This document shows, piece by piece, positions 27,443 to 39,325 of a stretch of 64,000 nucleotides of DNA; position 1 is the first letter of the stretch, and each line of letters begins with the position of its first letter. Source of the DNA: Rhododendron vialii (taxonomy: Eukaryota > Streptophyta > Magnoliopsida > Ericales > Ericaceae); contig NC_080559.1 of NCBI RefSeq assembly GCF_030253575.1, positions 32,979,501 to 33,043,500 of the forward strand. The letters run 5' to 3'. The notes beneath the pieces were generated by a model that worked only from the letters and a program-made list of their open reading frames with translations, did no database searches and was not told where the DNA came from. The position numbers and the translations under genes were made by a program.

Positions 27443-28143
27443 TAGAATTATTCTTCTTTCATGGTGTGGGAGCGCCTCATGCATGTGGGCTTTTGTATGG
27501 TTAATAGGTTCTATTTGAGCTTTGAATCACGAACTTGTGAAAAGAACAAGTGAAAAAAGGGAAATTAAACAGGTGAATTTAGCATTTTCACTTTACTGTA
27601 CCATCATCTATTGTTTTCCCAAATGAATTTTTTGTTCCCTTGATGATATCTTTCACAAATTCATAGTCCAAATTCATAATATTATTCAACGGTGGGTGTA
27701 TTAGTGGTGGTTCTATAAATTTTCGTGAAGGTTGTTGGTTATGTAGGAATAAAATTTCTTGAAAAGTAATACCTTTTCAAAGGGTCGGAGCAGCACGTGG
27801 CAGTGCTCCCGGACTATCGCAAATATATACTCATTTCCGAAGCACCAATAAAAAACGATCTGTATTAATCTATATGCTAAATAGGAGTATATATATTTTT
27901 TGGGCATGTAGTATTGTAGCTAACTTATCAGCAATCAATCCATGCCCACAACCACAACATTTGTACTTAAGAACATCAAAAGGACATCTTCAGTATATTC
28001 TTCTTCAAAATTTCAAGTGTGGCCAATGATCAAAAATAAAAAACAGCAGAGAGCGCAACAAAGACAACAACAAACTTGAACATAATTTGTAAGTTGTAAC
28101 GTTCAAACAAACAAATCAATCTCCTGATCAGCTCAAATTTTCT

Positions 28144-31100
28144 CTACTCATGAATCTGGACCCACATCCCGCGACTTGGAACTCCGCGGTGCACGACGTA
28201 GAGGATGTAATACCCCGGCGGAGCAAGCTTCCCGGAGGCCGGTGCCACCGCGGTGATCACGCCGTTCACGTAACTAACTGGCTCCAACACAAGCATCCTC
28301 TGGCTCTGGGAGTAGCCGTGGGTTGTGAATGGTGGGTGCAACAAGGTCAACTTCAAATCTTCTGCCCCGGCCGCATCTTCGAGATGGATTTCCACACTGA
28401 ATTGCCCTCCGTAGGACAATATCTTGTCCGAAGTACCTGTTGGAAAAATTTTGCCAAAACAAAATCATTCAACTAAACCGTCACAAATTTATTGGTTTTT
28501 ATCTTTGCCTAAACAATGCAGAATGGAACAATGCAGAATGGAACCCAGCCGTCCAAATGCTTTTTGAATGGCCCATATTTATCTCCCCTCTCTTCCCTCA
28601 CTAGACAACTCTCTCATTCTTTTCTCTCTTATAAATCAGGACCGTCCAAAATACGTTTAGATAGTTGGGATTGCCAATGCGTACCATGGTATGGTAACCG
28701 CCAGGCACTCAAAAACTTCCAATTTATGCAAATTCTTCTGAAATTAGTATATCATACATACCTTCTGCAATGGTAGGCCTGTGGGTGTCCAAAAGGGGAT
28801 CCAAGTAGGGCGGCGAGAACTTCTCGACCCTCAACTCCGTCGGAAACTCGGACTCCTTCTTGCTATACACATACTTTCTATTCGAATTACTCCCGGCCAC
28901 CAGAACCGTCCCGTCAGCCAGCACGGCCGACGACGAGTGGTACATGCGCGCGATATCCGTCGGCGCCAAGCTCTTAAACCTGTGCATGAGGGGCAAGTCA
29001 GGGCTGTAAAGCAACGGAGTGTAGTTGGGATTTCTAGCATTGTACCACCCCGAAATGCCTTCCATGGCGCCGTTCAGAATGAGCGCTTGTGCCGTGGGAA
29101 GCAAAAGAAAGTCTCCCATAATTCTTCGCGTAGGCATGTTTTCCATCGCCCAGTTTGCGTCGGGATTCATTGGGGATATCCGGCCGCAGTCCAATAGCGC
29201 CGGCCATAACCCCTTGTTGGCGGCGACCGCATCCGCTGCGTCCGGCTTTGCGCCGCCACAGACGATCACCTCCGCCTGTAAATAGATCATTTTGGCTGAG
29301 TTTAGCACATGCTATAACTTAATAATCTTTCTAAGATATAGAGTAATGTGTCCTAGGAGATTCTAGCTTTTTACGGAGACATATTACACTTTGAATCAAA
29401 TTTAAGGTGTAATCTTTTTATTGCCCCAACTCATTCAAACTCATTTAATTAGATACGTACGTACGTACATACATACATATATATAATTTTTTGAAAATAA
29501 TTATCAACTTTGAACATTTGGAACATCTCACCACACGAACAACCAATTTTGGTCCTGGGAGGAAGAGTTTTTTTTTAAATCTGGATCATACAAAACACTT
29601 TTCGACGCGTGCAATTGTGCTACTATTGCTTAATCTCCAACTCATAAGATTATCATCAAACTAACTATACATATATACCTGCACAGGGGCACCGTCGTTG
29701 GAGATCTTCAAGGGGAGGAGGGCGGACATGCCGGTGGCGGGTTGGTTCCGGGAGCCGCCGGGAATTCGTGGGAGTTCACGGACGACGGTGTCGGTCTTGG
29801 TATCGATGATGATGGAGCGACGGTTGGCGAAGAGGAAAATGGTGCCGTCGGGCAGGAGGTGGACGAAAGGGTAGAGGTTGTTTTCTTGAATGTCTGTGGT
29901 GCCTACTCCATCGAAACTGGGGCCGAGGAACGGCAGGTTCAACCTTCTTGGAGTGAAGGTGAGGGAGTTGATCGGCAAGTATTCGTAGGTGAATTCGCGG
30001 CGGCCACCGAATATGATGAAACTTCCGTCCTCTAGTTTCTCTTGGCTCGAGTACCTGCGCGCAGTGGGTTTCGCAGCCGTGCATGATCAGATATTATGGA
30101 GTAATAGTAGTACTCCGTACGTAATACTCCCTCCGTCCCAAATTGGATGTCAATTTTTGATATCTGTGCCAATTTCAATTACTTATATCTTTCAATATGG
30201 ATCTCAAAATATATACAATATGGATCTTGTTTGATAGTTCTTGATTAGTTCTATTATACAAAGTTTTCAAACTCATGAAAAATATTATAAATTGAAAGAT
30301 ATAAGCGATGAAAAATGACACGAGTTTCAAAAATTGTCATCCATTTTGGGATGGAGGGAGTAATTTCTTCTGGAGAAATATTTGCTTTTCCGAAACATTT
30401 GTAAGGAATTTTTGACCGAAACAAGCGCAATGCTACATACATAGACGAAAGTAGACACATTTATGCGTCTGAGACCATGTTTGTTTCACAAGAAATCTAG
30501 GACTCATACGCATCAAACGGTGCCAGAAGCATATGTACGTTCGTGGCCATGCATTAGCTGTAATAATAATTTCTTTTGGAGAAATACGTACTTTTTTGAA
30601 ATTTATATTTTTTCGGTCACTAAGTAAATGTCCAGCACGCAAATCTTGGCCAAGAATATGTATTCTTTTCGTTGAAAAATTTTAAAAAATTCACAACTTA
30701 AAAAAACTCATTGATATCTATTGATTTGTGAAAAAAAATTGATTCATTTTATAAAAAAATTCATTTATTTAGAGGCATAGGTTTATGCGCTAGATATTTA
30801 TTTAGGAACAGAGAGAGTATAAGAAATCTTTTACTAGAATGAGAGCAATTATAAGGAATCTTTTACTAGGGTCAGAATCGAAATTGCATAGATGTAAACA
30901 TAAACCGTCCGATGCACATGAGTCTCACAAAGAATCTAGAATCCACACGCATCGAACTGTGCCGAAATCATCTGTGTACTTTTGCAATTTTACTAGAATA
31001 ATAAAAAAAATTCCACGAAAGTAAGACTCATATGTCGAACAAAGAATACCTCTTTTGCGTTTTCGTTTTTTTTTTAACCAAAATACGATGAATGAACAGA

Positions 31101-32318
31101 AAGTTTATAAAGAAATCATTCACGAAAGATTTATACTTAATTTTTTTTTATTAAAAAGAGCAAACCGCTTTGAATTAAAGTCGCATTTCATCCAAGATTA
31201 TAATGTGAATTTTTACAGTAATATATAATTTCATTTTTAAATTGTCAGATGCGATCGAGAATACTACCATCTAGCGCCCGCAAGTGCGTTCATGTGTTCC
31301 TCAAAGTCGCAGCCTTGACACGGATTGAGGATTCTAACAGAGCGATTTCCTTCCTCATTCCCGCCGACGCTCATTAGGCTTCCGTCAATCGTGAGACCTC
31401 CCGCCGAGCACCATGCATTCGATAAAATCTGACAACAAAAATTTCAAAATTTAGCATATCTCACACCTCATAATTATATATAGGGCAACAAGAACAAGAA
31501 GAGGACATAACGCAATGAAGAATTTCCCAAAGGCAAAAACATTTTAATTACGGATTATAACTACTAGTAAATTCAAAATTTTATTCTAAATCAGCTTCCG
31601 TACGTACGTTCAAAAGCCAAAGATTTATATAGAATCATGCGCGGTTCGGTTCCTTTCATCCAAAATCCTAAGGTTGTATACCCTTCTAGCTGTATAATGT
31701 ATTTCGAAAATTCCACAAGTTTTCTGCACATGATTACGTTGTAAATTGATTTTTTTTCTTTTGCACAAAGTATAAAGGACAGTATTGAAGAGCTTTTGAT
31801 TGCCAATTTGAATAATTGAATCATGCGCGGTTCGGATATACTTTTGTTTTTGCTTTTTTTGTTTTTGCTTTTTTTGTGTGGAGAAATTACGCTTATGACA
31901 TGTACGTATGTGGTATATATGCACGTTTGTAGATTGTGTTTCTGCATGGATTTGTGGTGTTCACGTAAATGCATGGTTTTTAAGGGCAAATGTGATGCTA
32001 CACCTTAAGGGGCCGGACTTCGGCAGTCTCAACGTCATACTCCACGGCATGGGCCCAACAATCGACTTGACCCGGCCTGTCGGGTATGGGTCGGCAATTT
32101 CCGGGGGGCTGCAATTGAATATTTGACGGACCGAGGTTCGTTGCGTCGAACAAGATAGCCTTGTTGGTTGGCAATAATTGAATGTGCATGGCTTCCACAC
32201 CCGCGTTTGGATTATGTATCTTCCATCCACCCAAATAGTTGGTCTGAAAATTTGGAAGCGCAAAACCTGAAACGAACAGGAGAGAGAGAAAGAAGAGAGA
32301 TTTGAGCGAGATTGCCAT
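28144..32318 (-). CDS. GLOX: Glyoxal oxidase B, paralogue of A, 5 exons
   Basis: Exons: 32004-32318, 31268-31428, 29679-30054, 28762-29275, 28144-28436. The sum is 1659 nt or 552 residues, in frame with the same five-exon structure as copy A. Three exons have identical length in the two copies. The signal peptide is kept, but the ~47-residue Asp/Gly-rich linker of A is absent, so the mature enzyme starts directly at the propeller. Exon 4 is six codons shorter. Catalytic positions are all present: Cys112 (WCSAG), Tyr182 (TYEY), Tyr396-His397 (MYHSSS), His495 (THGYSQ). One change stands out. The RNYPASG motif of copy A (Tyr310) is RNQPATG here (Gln263). There are no stops or frameshifts, so the gene is probably functional. 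A Stowaway element sits in its second intron. Its TATA box matches that of A. Confidence 0.94.
30125..30362. mobile_element. Stowaway MITE in oxidase B intron 2
   Basis: The element 30127-30360 starts CTCCCTCCGTCCCA, ends TGGGATGGAGGGAG, and is flanked by TA on both sides. These are the classic Stowaway (Tc1/mariner-derived) termini. It is absent from the same intron of copy A, so it arrived after the duplication. Confidence 0.93.
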
Positions 32319-32400
32319 CGGAAAAAAACATCAATTTCTTCAAATGGGTCTCGCTCCCTGGAGCTGAATTTGTACGTTTTCCTTTTGATTCTTTGCCTCT

Positions 32401-32410
32401 CCTTTTATAG
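32401..32410 (-). promoter_or_regulatory. TATA box of glyoxal oxidase B
   Basis: Minus strand CTATAAAAGG lies about 85 bases upstream of the ATG, in the same position as in copy A. Confidence 0.65.
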
Positions 32411-32689
32411 TTGAAGAGAAGATGCTTGTTTCGAGGGATGGCAAAGAGGCCAAAAATGGAAAAAAGTTGTCCGGTTGGCCAACATTCTTCAAATTTTGGC
32501 CCAAGAAAATTAAGAAACCCGGATTATTTTTCTTATGCCCGGAGAAACAAGTAGAATATCAAATTTGCCATCACGCATATATTGAACCTTACGTTTCCGC
32601 GGTGGCATTGTTGCAATTTTGGCGCGAACAAAGGGCTAGCATTGAAGTGTGTGGATAGCGGACAGGAAATACTCTTGGACTCGTCATTA

Positions 32690-33340
32690 AAATTAGTATT
32701 TCTAATAGTAATAGAGAAACAAATCCTAAGTGTATGGACTAAAATGAGACAGATCAGGTACCTTAATCTTGCTTTCTTTATCCCTAATTAAAATTCCGAT
32801 AATTTCAATCAGGAAAAGGATTTTCGGAAGTCTTTTCTTTTTCCAGCTCGGAATTAATCGATTAGCTGATTTAAAGTTGATATTTAATTGCCGTGAGCTG
32901 GACAAGTTCCTCACAAAACCGTACAAGTGGAATTTTTTTTTTAAATACAACGGTCACATCACGTCATTCTGCTGATGCGGTGCAACGAACCAATCATTTT
33001 CGACCATATATGAATCCGGGTCCGCGCAGCGGTAATGTGGTGGTTAGTGGGATCCATGTAACTTTATAGTTTATACCCACCACATGTACATAGTAGGGTC
33101 AATATGGACACATAATGTTATTAGGTTGTGATATCACGTCAACATGATGAAGTGGTATCACCGTCATTGTAACCAAAATTTACTCGTACGAGTGACTCTG
33201 ACTCCTGAGTCGCATATAAAGAGGTAACTAACATCCAAAAAATTCATAAATATCAATTTAAATAACATTACGTAAAGAAGACGGGCAAATAAAGATTACC
33301 CTAAACACGACAATTGCAGATGATGCACTTTTATAATACT
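32690..33340. other. Spacer right of the duplication
   Basis: No homology with unit A beyond about 32685. I see no coding signal or clear repeat. Confidence 0.35.
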
Positions 33341-33750
33341 TTTTTTTTCTCCGCAAACGAATGATTTTATAAATCTCGAAGGGGTATATTGAAGAGGTTA
33401 CATCTTTGCTCAATGAGCCAAGATACAACTGAACATACAAACAAAAACAACGAATCCAACAAACAGTTGAATGATGCACCGGGTCAAGTTACAACTTTAC
33501 TTTCCGATTACCATCTAGGAACACCTTAAAATCCTCCACAGTACGTATATATTTTGATATCGAATTTTGCCTTCATCCACATCGCGACCCTTGTTTTGAC
33601 TAGGTCTGCCACCTCTCGAGCCTGAATTGATGCGTTGTTGAACATGTAGTCATTCCTAACTAGCCATAGGACCACAAAGTAGCAAAAAAGCACGCTTCCC
33701 ATAGATGTCTCTCCAGATTGTGGAATCCATGAGCAAACCACCAAGTAGCT
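33341..33750 (-). mobile_element. 5'-truncated LINE fragment
   Basis: On the minus strand, 33526-33744 encodes the end of a LINE ORF2. It has the hallmark LWLVRNDYMFNN (compare W.LWxxRNxxxFN), followed by a stop and 3' UTR. A T-run at 33341 corresponds to its poly(A) tail. The target duplication was not resolved. Confidence 0.6.
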
Positions 33751-34009
33751 AAATCTAGAATCGTAAATGATACTATGCTAATTAAGCATCTATCTCAACA
33801 TAAATTTGCAATTAAAAATTGAGAGGCGAAGAAGTAGGTTAAGATCTCGCGAGATGAAGTTGCTAAATGCATTTCTTTTCCTACTATATTATACTGATTT
33901 CTTTTTGTATCCCGATTTTGTCGTGATGAATGAAAATACTTTTGCCTATAGGAAAAAAAACATAAATTTGCAGTGATAAGTTGTGGGAAATATATGCACT
34001 TAATACTAG

Positions 34010-34345
34010 TGCTGTGCCTAGGGCCGACTCATATATTTTAGAGGCTCGAAGCGAATTTCCTATATTGAGCCCCTTAAATATTCGTAATTTTTTTAAAAAA
34101 ATGATAAAAGTACAAAAAAAAAAATCAAACTAAAAGGATACAATTATGACAATATAAATGTAAAAAGATATTCTTGCAAGAGTTTTTGAAGAAAATAAGA
34201 TACAATTGTGTTTTTATTTAGAAACATTCTAATATTAATATGTAAATTACATTATAATGGGACCACAATTTTGGAGCAAAATTCGGGGGCCTGAAATGAC
34301 CGCTTTCCTGGCTTACCCCATGAGCTGGCCTTGGCTGTTCCAATT
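34010..34345. mobile_element. Possible decayed DNA transposon
   Basis: The left part (GTGCCTAGGGCCGACTC) and right part (GAGCTGGCCTTGGCTG) are weakly inverted around an AT-rich core. The wording resembles hAT-like non-autonomous elements. Ends and target duplication are uncertain. Confidence 0.3.
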
Positions 34346-34460
34346 CAAAGGCGAACGGTATTGTATTCAAGGTTGCAATTAGTGGAGCGATAGCTAGGCA
34401 CCATATATGTATTGTCATGTACTATTTGAGTGGTGTTCGATTCTCACTAACTACGGACAA

Positions 34461-34595
34461 ACACTGACTTTCTTTTATAGGCGTCTTATGGTACCTCATT
34501 CTCTGTGGTCCATAATTGATCTCCCCTCGATGTACCCCTTGTCGAGTTCTAATAAAATTTTGTTGCCTATAAAAAAAAAATCAGACACTGACTTT
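34461..34595 (+). mobile_element. Short LINE 3' tail with 11-bp target duplication
   Basis: ACACTGACTTT occurs at 34461-34471 and 34585-34595. Between the copies lie 113 bases with LINE 3'-UTR wording (GATGTACCCCTTGTCGAGTT...AATAAAATTTTG) ending in a ten-A tail. A similar GATGTACCCCTATCAAGTTT sequence occurs near 37893. Confidence 0.7.
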
Positions 34596-34599
34596 TGCC

Positions 34600-36080
34600 C
34601 AAAAAAAAATTAAAAAAAAATTGCATTGATCGAGGTTGTTACATCTAATAACCGCGTCCACATCATCCTATTATTAGTATTGATGTTGCATATTTGTCAA
34701 TATTGCACTAGTCAAATCAAGCCAAATTAAATGACTTTTATTCTAAATCTATCCCCAAGGAACAAATCACGTGGAGATGTCCGAAGATTAATTGTTAATC
34801 ACTGTTGTCGATAAGAAATTAATCCTGTGATTGAATGAATTAGGACCAACACAGTAGATTTATTCCAAGACTCAAAGAAAGTTGAGAAAACCTTTTTTTT
34901 CCATTTGTTGGGATGCTGTCTGCTTACAGACCTCAGTGGGCAAAATCTAAGAAATATTCCAATGAATTTGGACATTATTATCACTTGTTGTACGGTTTTG
35001 GAAACATGACAAGAAAAGTTTCATTGTTTTATGAAGAAAGTCAAATTTACTTGTCATTGCGAAAGATCCCCCCATCCAAATGATCCTTTTACAAAGGTAC
35101 ATCAACTTGCCCAACTTTTTTTTATCGGCCAAAAAAAAAAATCTTTAATCTTTGAGAAATACAAAGATTAAAAGGATCTCGGGCACACCGGCAAAAAAAA
35201 CCACCTGAGAACCAAACCAATGATGGCAACGTGGTCTCAATTAATAGAACATAACGAGGTGGCGCAATGTAATTGATTTGGAGAAAATAAATGTTTATAC
35301 CTTGCGGTGTAAATAATTTAATCTCATCATATATAGTAGTAGCTAGCTAGGCTGAATTTTCAAAGGAAAGATGCCCCCAAACAATACATGAAGGAAGTGG
35401 AAATGGATTGTTGTGATACCATCTTATCTTAGATTCTTTTAATCTGTGTAATCCTTTTTTGAGATTAGTAAAATTCTTTTTTTGCTGTTCAAATATAAAG
35501 GATTGAGCAGTTGTGGCATTATTTTTTGAGCATATCGAGCGATACTTAGCGGGGATATCAATTAACTTGTTACGTACAAAAATATTTGAGCCGGCCTCCT
35601 CGCGGTGCCCTTTAGTGGTCCATGAGAGTAAAAGTGACGTACGTGATTTGCTTTGACTGCATGGACATGCGTGCATGAATCATGAGTGCGTACGTTACAC
35701 GTGGCAAACAAAGCGGATAATATTGTATTATGCTGGGTCAGGGATCGTCCCGAGGAGGGTACCTTTTGATTACTCATCTTCGTATGTTGGAAATGTCACA
35801 AGATCGCAAAAATTACATTGTCTTTTATGCAGAAAATTAAAAACAATCTATACCACTTTCCACTGCATTACCATGCAAGAGGCTCCTTCCAAATGCAAAA
35901 TTTATTAATTCAAGTCCATGATCAAGTTGCATACATACAACTTGTTAAACCTTTATTTACAAACACCAACCTGCTAAGCTGAATCTTCAAATATTTTTAT
36001 ACTGATGAGATGACACACACAAAAAGGTGTCAATACACACATTTAAATTTCCTTTCGTAGGAAATTACTTCAGGCTAAAG
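34600..36080. other. Spacer and SPEAR 3' flank
   Basis: AT-rich sequence with no recognised frame. The last ~150 bases next to the SPEAR stop codon are probably 3' UTR. Confidence 0.35.
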
Positions 36081-37035
36081 TTAAAGTTTAAGCTCCAAAT
36101 CTAGCTCATTGTCACTTGTATTGGAGTTTTGACTGCTGGACCCGATAGAATCTTTCTTCCTCTTCTTTTGGAATGAGTCCTATATATGAAGAAATCTAGG
36201 AATATTAAGAAAAAAAGGAAAAAAAAAAAAACACTGTTTTTCACATAAAATATAGAGAATCTTTCACCAGAATGATGCGGCCGTAGTAGGTTTTTCTATT
36301 GAAAGCAACTTAATTGATTCTTTGCTACGACATTGTGATCTCTGATACGACCAAATCTAGAGAACACAGGGAAAAGGAAAAGATTGTTCGAATAGGAATT
36401 TGTTGAAGAATCGTTTTTTCAGAAGATGCGAGGATAATGTTTTCACAAATGAAATCGATGCAAAAATAGTTTATCGAACCATCGTTAATTTAAACTGGTA
36501 ATCTCCCTACTAAAAAAATTATATATCATTAATCAACAAATAACATACGAATTAGGTAATTTCTTTTGTTTGTACAACATTAGTCATATAGAAAATGAAG
36601 GCATACCTCAACAGGGTGGTGTCTTGTCATGCTGGGTTGTGTGAAATATGGTGTCTCCAGCGTGCCACTGTTGGGGTATTGACTCTGAAATCTAGTAATA
36701 AAACTCACAAGTATATCAAAAACACAAATATGCACGCGCAGACATAAAATTCCAAATTAAGGAGGAAAAATCGAAGGCTAATGATTTCTCACACACCCTT
36801 TTTTCATAAATTTTTTTTAACAGCAAAAAAGAATTTTACTAATCTTTGAAAATGAATTACAAAGATTAAACGGATCCTAAGCATGAGGCATCTCTTATTA
36901 CCTCTCTTTCACAAATGCACTCCATCTCTTATCTCTTAGTGAAAAAATTAGACACAAAAGTTTCATTAAAAGACCAAAAATATAATGCATTAAAAAAAAG
37001 GGAGTATGAAAATTTATTTTCCTAAATCGAATCCC

Positions 37036-37088
<53 letters not shown>

Positions 37089-37771
37089 CGCGCGCGCGCG
37101 CGCCCCTTAATCGAATCCAAATTGTCTTTCTTCATGCAAAATAACGGTTACCTCGGTATGGTACTGCTAGGTTGAGACTCAGGATATCTGACATTTGCTT
37201 CTTCGAATTGACCCAATCCCATCTGTAAAAATTGAAGTTATTATTTTTTGCTAATATTGTATACATCAGTATGGTTAGAAGTGGGTTAACAACCGAATAG
37301 AATTCGATGTCTCTCTGTAAACTCAAACCACAAATCTCCCCTTAGAAGCACACACATTAATTAGTACATGATTGGAATTACACATTAACTAGTGCATGAT
37401 TGGATTACACATGACATGCATGAGAGATGATGATGATGAAAAGAAGCAAATATCTAAATCAATTTAACACCATCATAATTTTGGGAACACTTTCCAAGAA
37501 AAATGGGAAGGGTTTAATGCAAGAGATTTTTTTATAACTCAGGTGTCCGGGCTAGCTTACTCGCATCTAGATTAAATTTGAGGACCAATTTCACCACTCA
37601 CTTGCTAGGGTCCAATTAAATTAAACCAAAAGTTCAATAAGAGCTGGCCTAAATAGAGTTGATGTCACTTGAGCGATTTCGAACTTGAGACCTTTGAAAG
37701 GAACAAACCCTTCGTAAAAGATACATATACGGATTGAAATTAATTTCGACTGTGCATGACAATTTTTTTTG

Positions 37772-37817
<46 letters not shown>

Positions 37818-39215
37818 CATTTGAGAAGCATGAATTTTTTTTTTTTTTTTGGGGGGGTGAAAGTGTCATGGTTTAGGCTTCTCCTCTTCCTTTGATGTAC
37901 CCCTATCAAGTTTTTATTGGTATTTCCTTCTCTCTCTTAAGGTTTTATTATAATTATGAATGAAATGTTACTTTCTTTGTTAGATAAAAACAAAGTCGAA
38001 CATACCGCGACGTTTTGGTGGCCATAGAAACCATAAGAAGATGCTGCTGGTGCATAAGGGAAGGATGCTGATGATGTTGGCATTGATGAATATGCCGTTG
38101 GCATTCTAATCTCCTCCTGCATATATATTATGTTGAAAACAATACCTCAAGAGACAATCTGGCTAAAAAAAAAAAAACATTTAAAAAAAAAAATTACTTT
38201 TACAAACAGAAAATGTACGTAGGAAGAAATTCCATTAAGAATCGACAAGGAAAGTGTAATATTCAATACTTACAAATGTAATTAATTTTGAACCGAAAAC
38301 AACATATCTCTCTGAATATTGTAAACTTTATAAACCAAGTTTTGCTTGCATTCTATTGCGCGAATTCCATACAACCAAAGAAAGCAGCCAGACATCGGTT
38401 TTTATTTTTATTTTTTTTTTTGGCAAACGAATTTTTTTACAAAAACTCGAAAATGGTACATTGAGCAAAATAGCAAGAAGAGCTAAGCTGCTACAAAAAA
38501 GGGAAAAATCCATCCGAAGTTGGATAAGAACACCTTAGAATTAAACTAGGAGATCAAAAGTATAGCAAATTCCATATAATAGTTTCGTTTGTCGAGCAAA
38601 AAAAATAAAAAGTATAATCGGAAATCCGTTCAAAAATTGATTGGTTTTTTAAATTATAATGCCCATATGAGCCATAATTATGACAAGGAACTGTCATAGG
38701 TTGAAATTACGCCCAGATTACTCGGCATGAATGAAAATTGTAGTGTAAAAAAGTTTGTTCAAAATTATGATTCTTAGGAGGGTTGAGCACCAATCTCGTT
38801 GGGATGTTTCTCTCCTTTTGTGATGCCGTTTTCTCGCTCTTGCTCCCTTTTAATCTTTTTATCCGTTATAAGACTATTACTAAAATTCCTTTGTTGTTCA
38901 AAAAAATAGTTGACCAGAACAAGTGAGTTATGGAGAGAGAGAGAGAGAGAGAGAGACCTGGTTGAGGAGTTGAGTTGGGTAATGAGTAGGAAGGTGGTAA
39001 TTAGTAGAAGGTGGTATGAGTTGAGAGTTGAGTCGGATCTTCTCTAATTGAGCAACACCGAGTCCTCTTTGTGGCTGTTTAGGGGCCTTTTCTGAATTAT
39101 TATTACTGCCCCCTTTCTTGTTGTTCCCTTTCCTTGATGATGAACCTCCTCCTCCTGCAGCAGCAGATCTTTCATTCCCTGTGTAATTTGGCTCCCCGTA
39201 ATAACTGCTTCCCAT
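36081..39215 (-). CDS. SPEAR/TIE-type EAR-motif transcriptional repressor, 5 exons
   Basis: This is a SPOROCYTELESS-like (SPEAR/TIE) adaptor. The family recruits TOPLESS co-repressors to TCP transcription factors in the nucleus. Exons: 38958-39215, 38006-38116, 37152-37222, 36607-36691, 36081-36179. The sum is 624 nt or 207 residues with consistent phases. The start is the ATG giving MGSSYYGEPN; an upstream in-frame TTG is not used. A low-complexity Gly/Ser/Asn/Lys segment (about 17-48) precedes the family signature RGLGVAQLEKIRL at 50-62. Tyr/Ser/Pro-rich linkers follow, then a basic QKKRKK patch. The C-terminus is a canonical EAR motif, LDLELKL (201-207), which contacts TOPLESS. Exon 4 uses the acceptor ctAG|ATTTCAG, because the next AG would shift the frame. 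A GA repeat lies right at the exon-1 donor and a TG/GA repeat in the 5' leader. Which family member it is cannot be told. Confidence 0.93.
37036..37103. repeat. Compound (AT)n(GT)n(CG)n microsatellite in SPEAR intron 3
   Basis: About 68 bases of strictly alternating purine and pyrimidine: roughly 10 AT, then 12 GT, then 11 CG dinucleotides. Such tracts can adopt left-handed Z-DNA, especially the CG part. Confidence 0.95.
37530..37720 (-). mobile_element. tRNA-derived SINE-like copy in SPEAR intron 2
   Basis: Minus strand order is a B-box-like GTCTCAAGTTCGAAATC (near 37675-37692), a body, the tail word GCGAGTAAGCTAGCCCGGAC, and A-rich DNA (T-run at 37529). The tail word recurs elsewhere in the window. 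The target duplication is not clear. Confidence 0.5.
37777..37814. repeat. CT microsatellite in SPEAR intron 2
   Basis: Uninterrupted CT run of about 38 bases, followed 25 bases later by a T-run and a G-run. Confidence 0.95.
38410..38545 (-). mobile_element. LINE-tail fragment in SPEAR intron 1
   Basis: The minus strand reads AAGGTGTTCTTATCC... and ends AATTCGTTTGCC followed by a poly(A) (T-run at 38410). The layout and wording parallel the tail of the LINE at 33341-33750. Confidence 0.45.
38556..38616 (+). mobile_element. 43-bp LINE mini-tail with 9-bp target duplication
   Basis: AAAAGTATA occurs at 38556-38564 and 38608-38616. Between the copies, 43 bases end in GTCGAGCAAAAAAAAT, the same gagcAAAA tail as at 10537 and 44788. 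Confidence 0.55.
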
Positions 39216-39251
39216 TCCTTGACTTGCTTTCAATTTTCAGCACTGCTGATA

Positions 39252-39253
<2 letters not shown>

Positions 39254-39321
<68 letters not shown>
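39254..39321. repeat. Compound (TG)n(AG)n microsatellite in SPEAR 5' leader
   Basis: About 13 TG and 20 AG units lie 40-105 bases upstream of the ATG, so probably in the 5' UTR or core promoter. A CT run at 39469-39497 lies further upstream. Confidence 0.9.

Positions 39322-39325
<4 letters not shown>

Larger units (their letters stand above)
24690..32690. repeat. Tandem segmental duplication, unit B
   Basis: It begins with GGCAGGCAACTGCCGAAGTG, the same word as at 16914, directly after the end of unit A. It ends at GGACTCGTCA near 32680, where homology with unit A stops. Relative to A it lacks about 300 bp containing XTH exon 2 and the 18691-19044 block, and it gained a hAT and a Stowaway element. 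Confidence 0.85.

Noticed and set aside
39216-39233. Upstream in-frame start (TTG) six codons before the SPEAR ATG
   Set aside because: The codon is TTG, not ATG. The next ATG gives the normal family N-terminus MGSSYYGEP.
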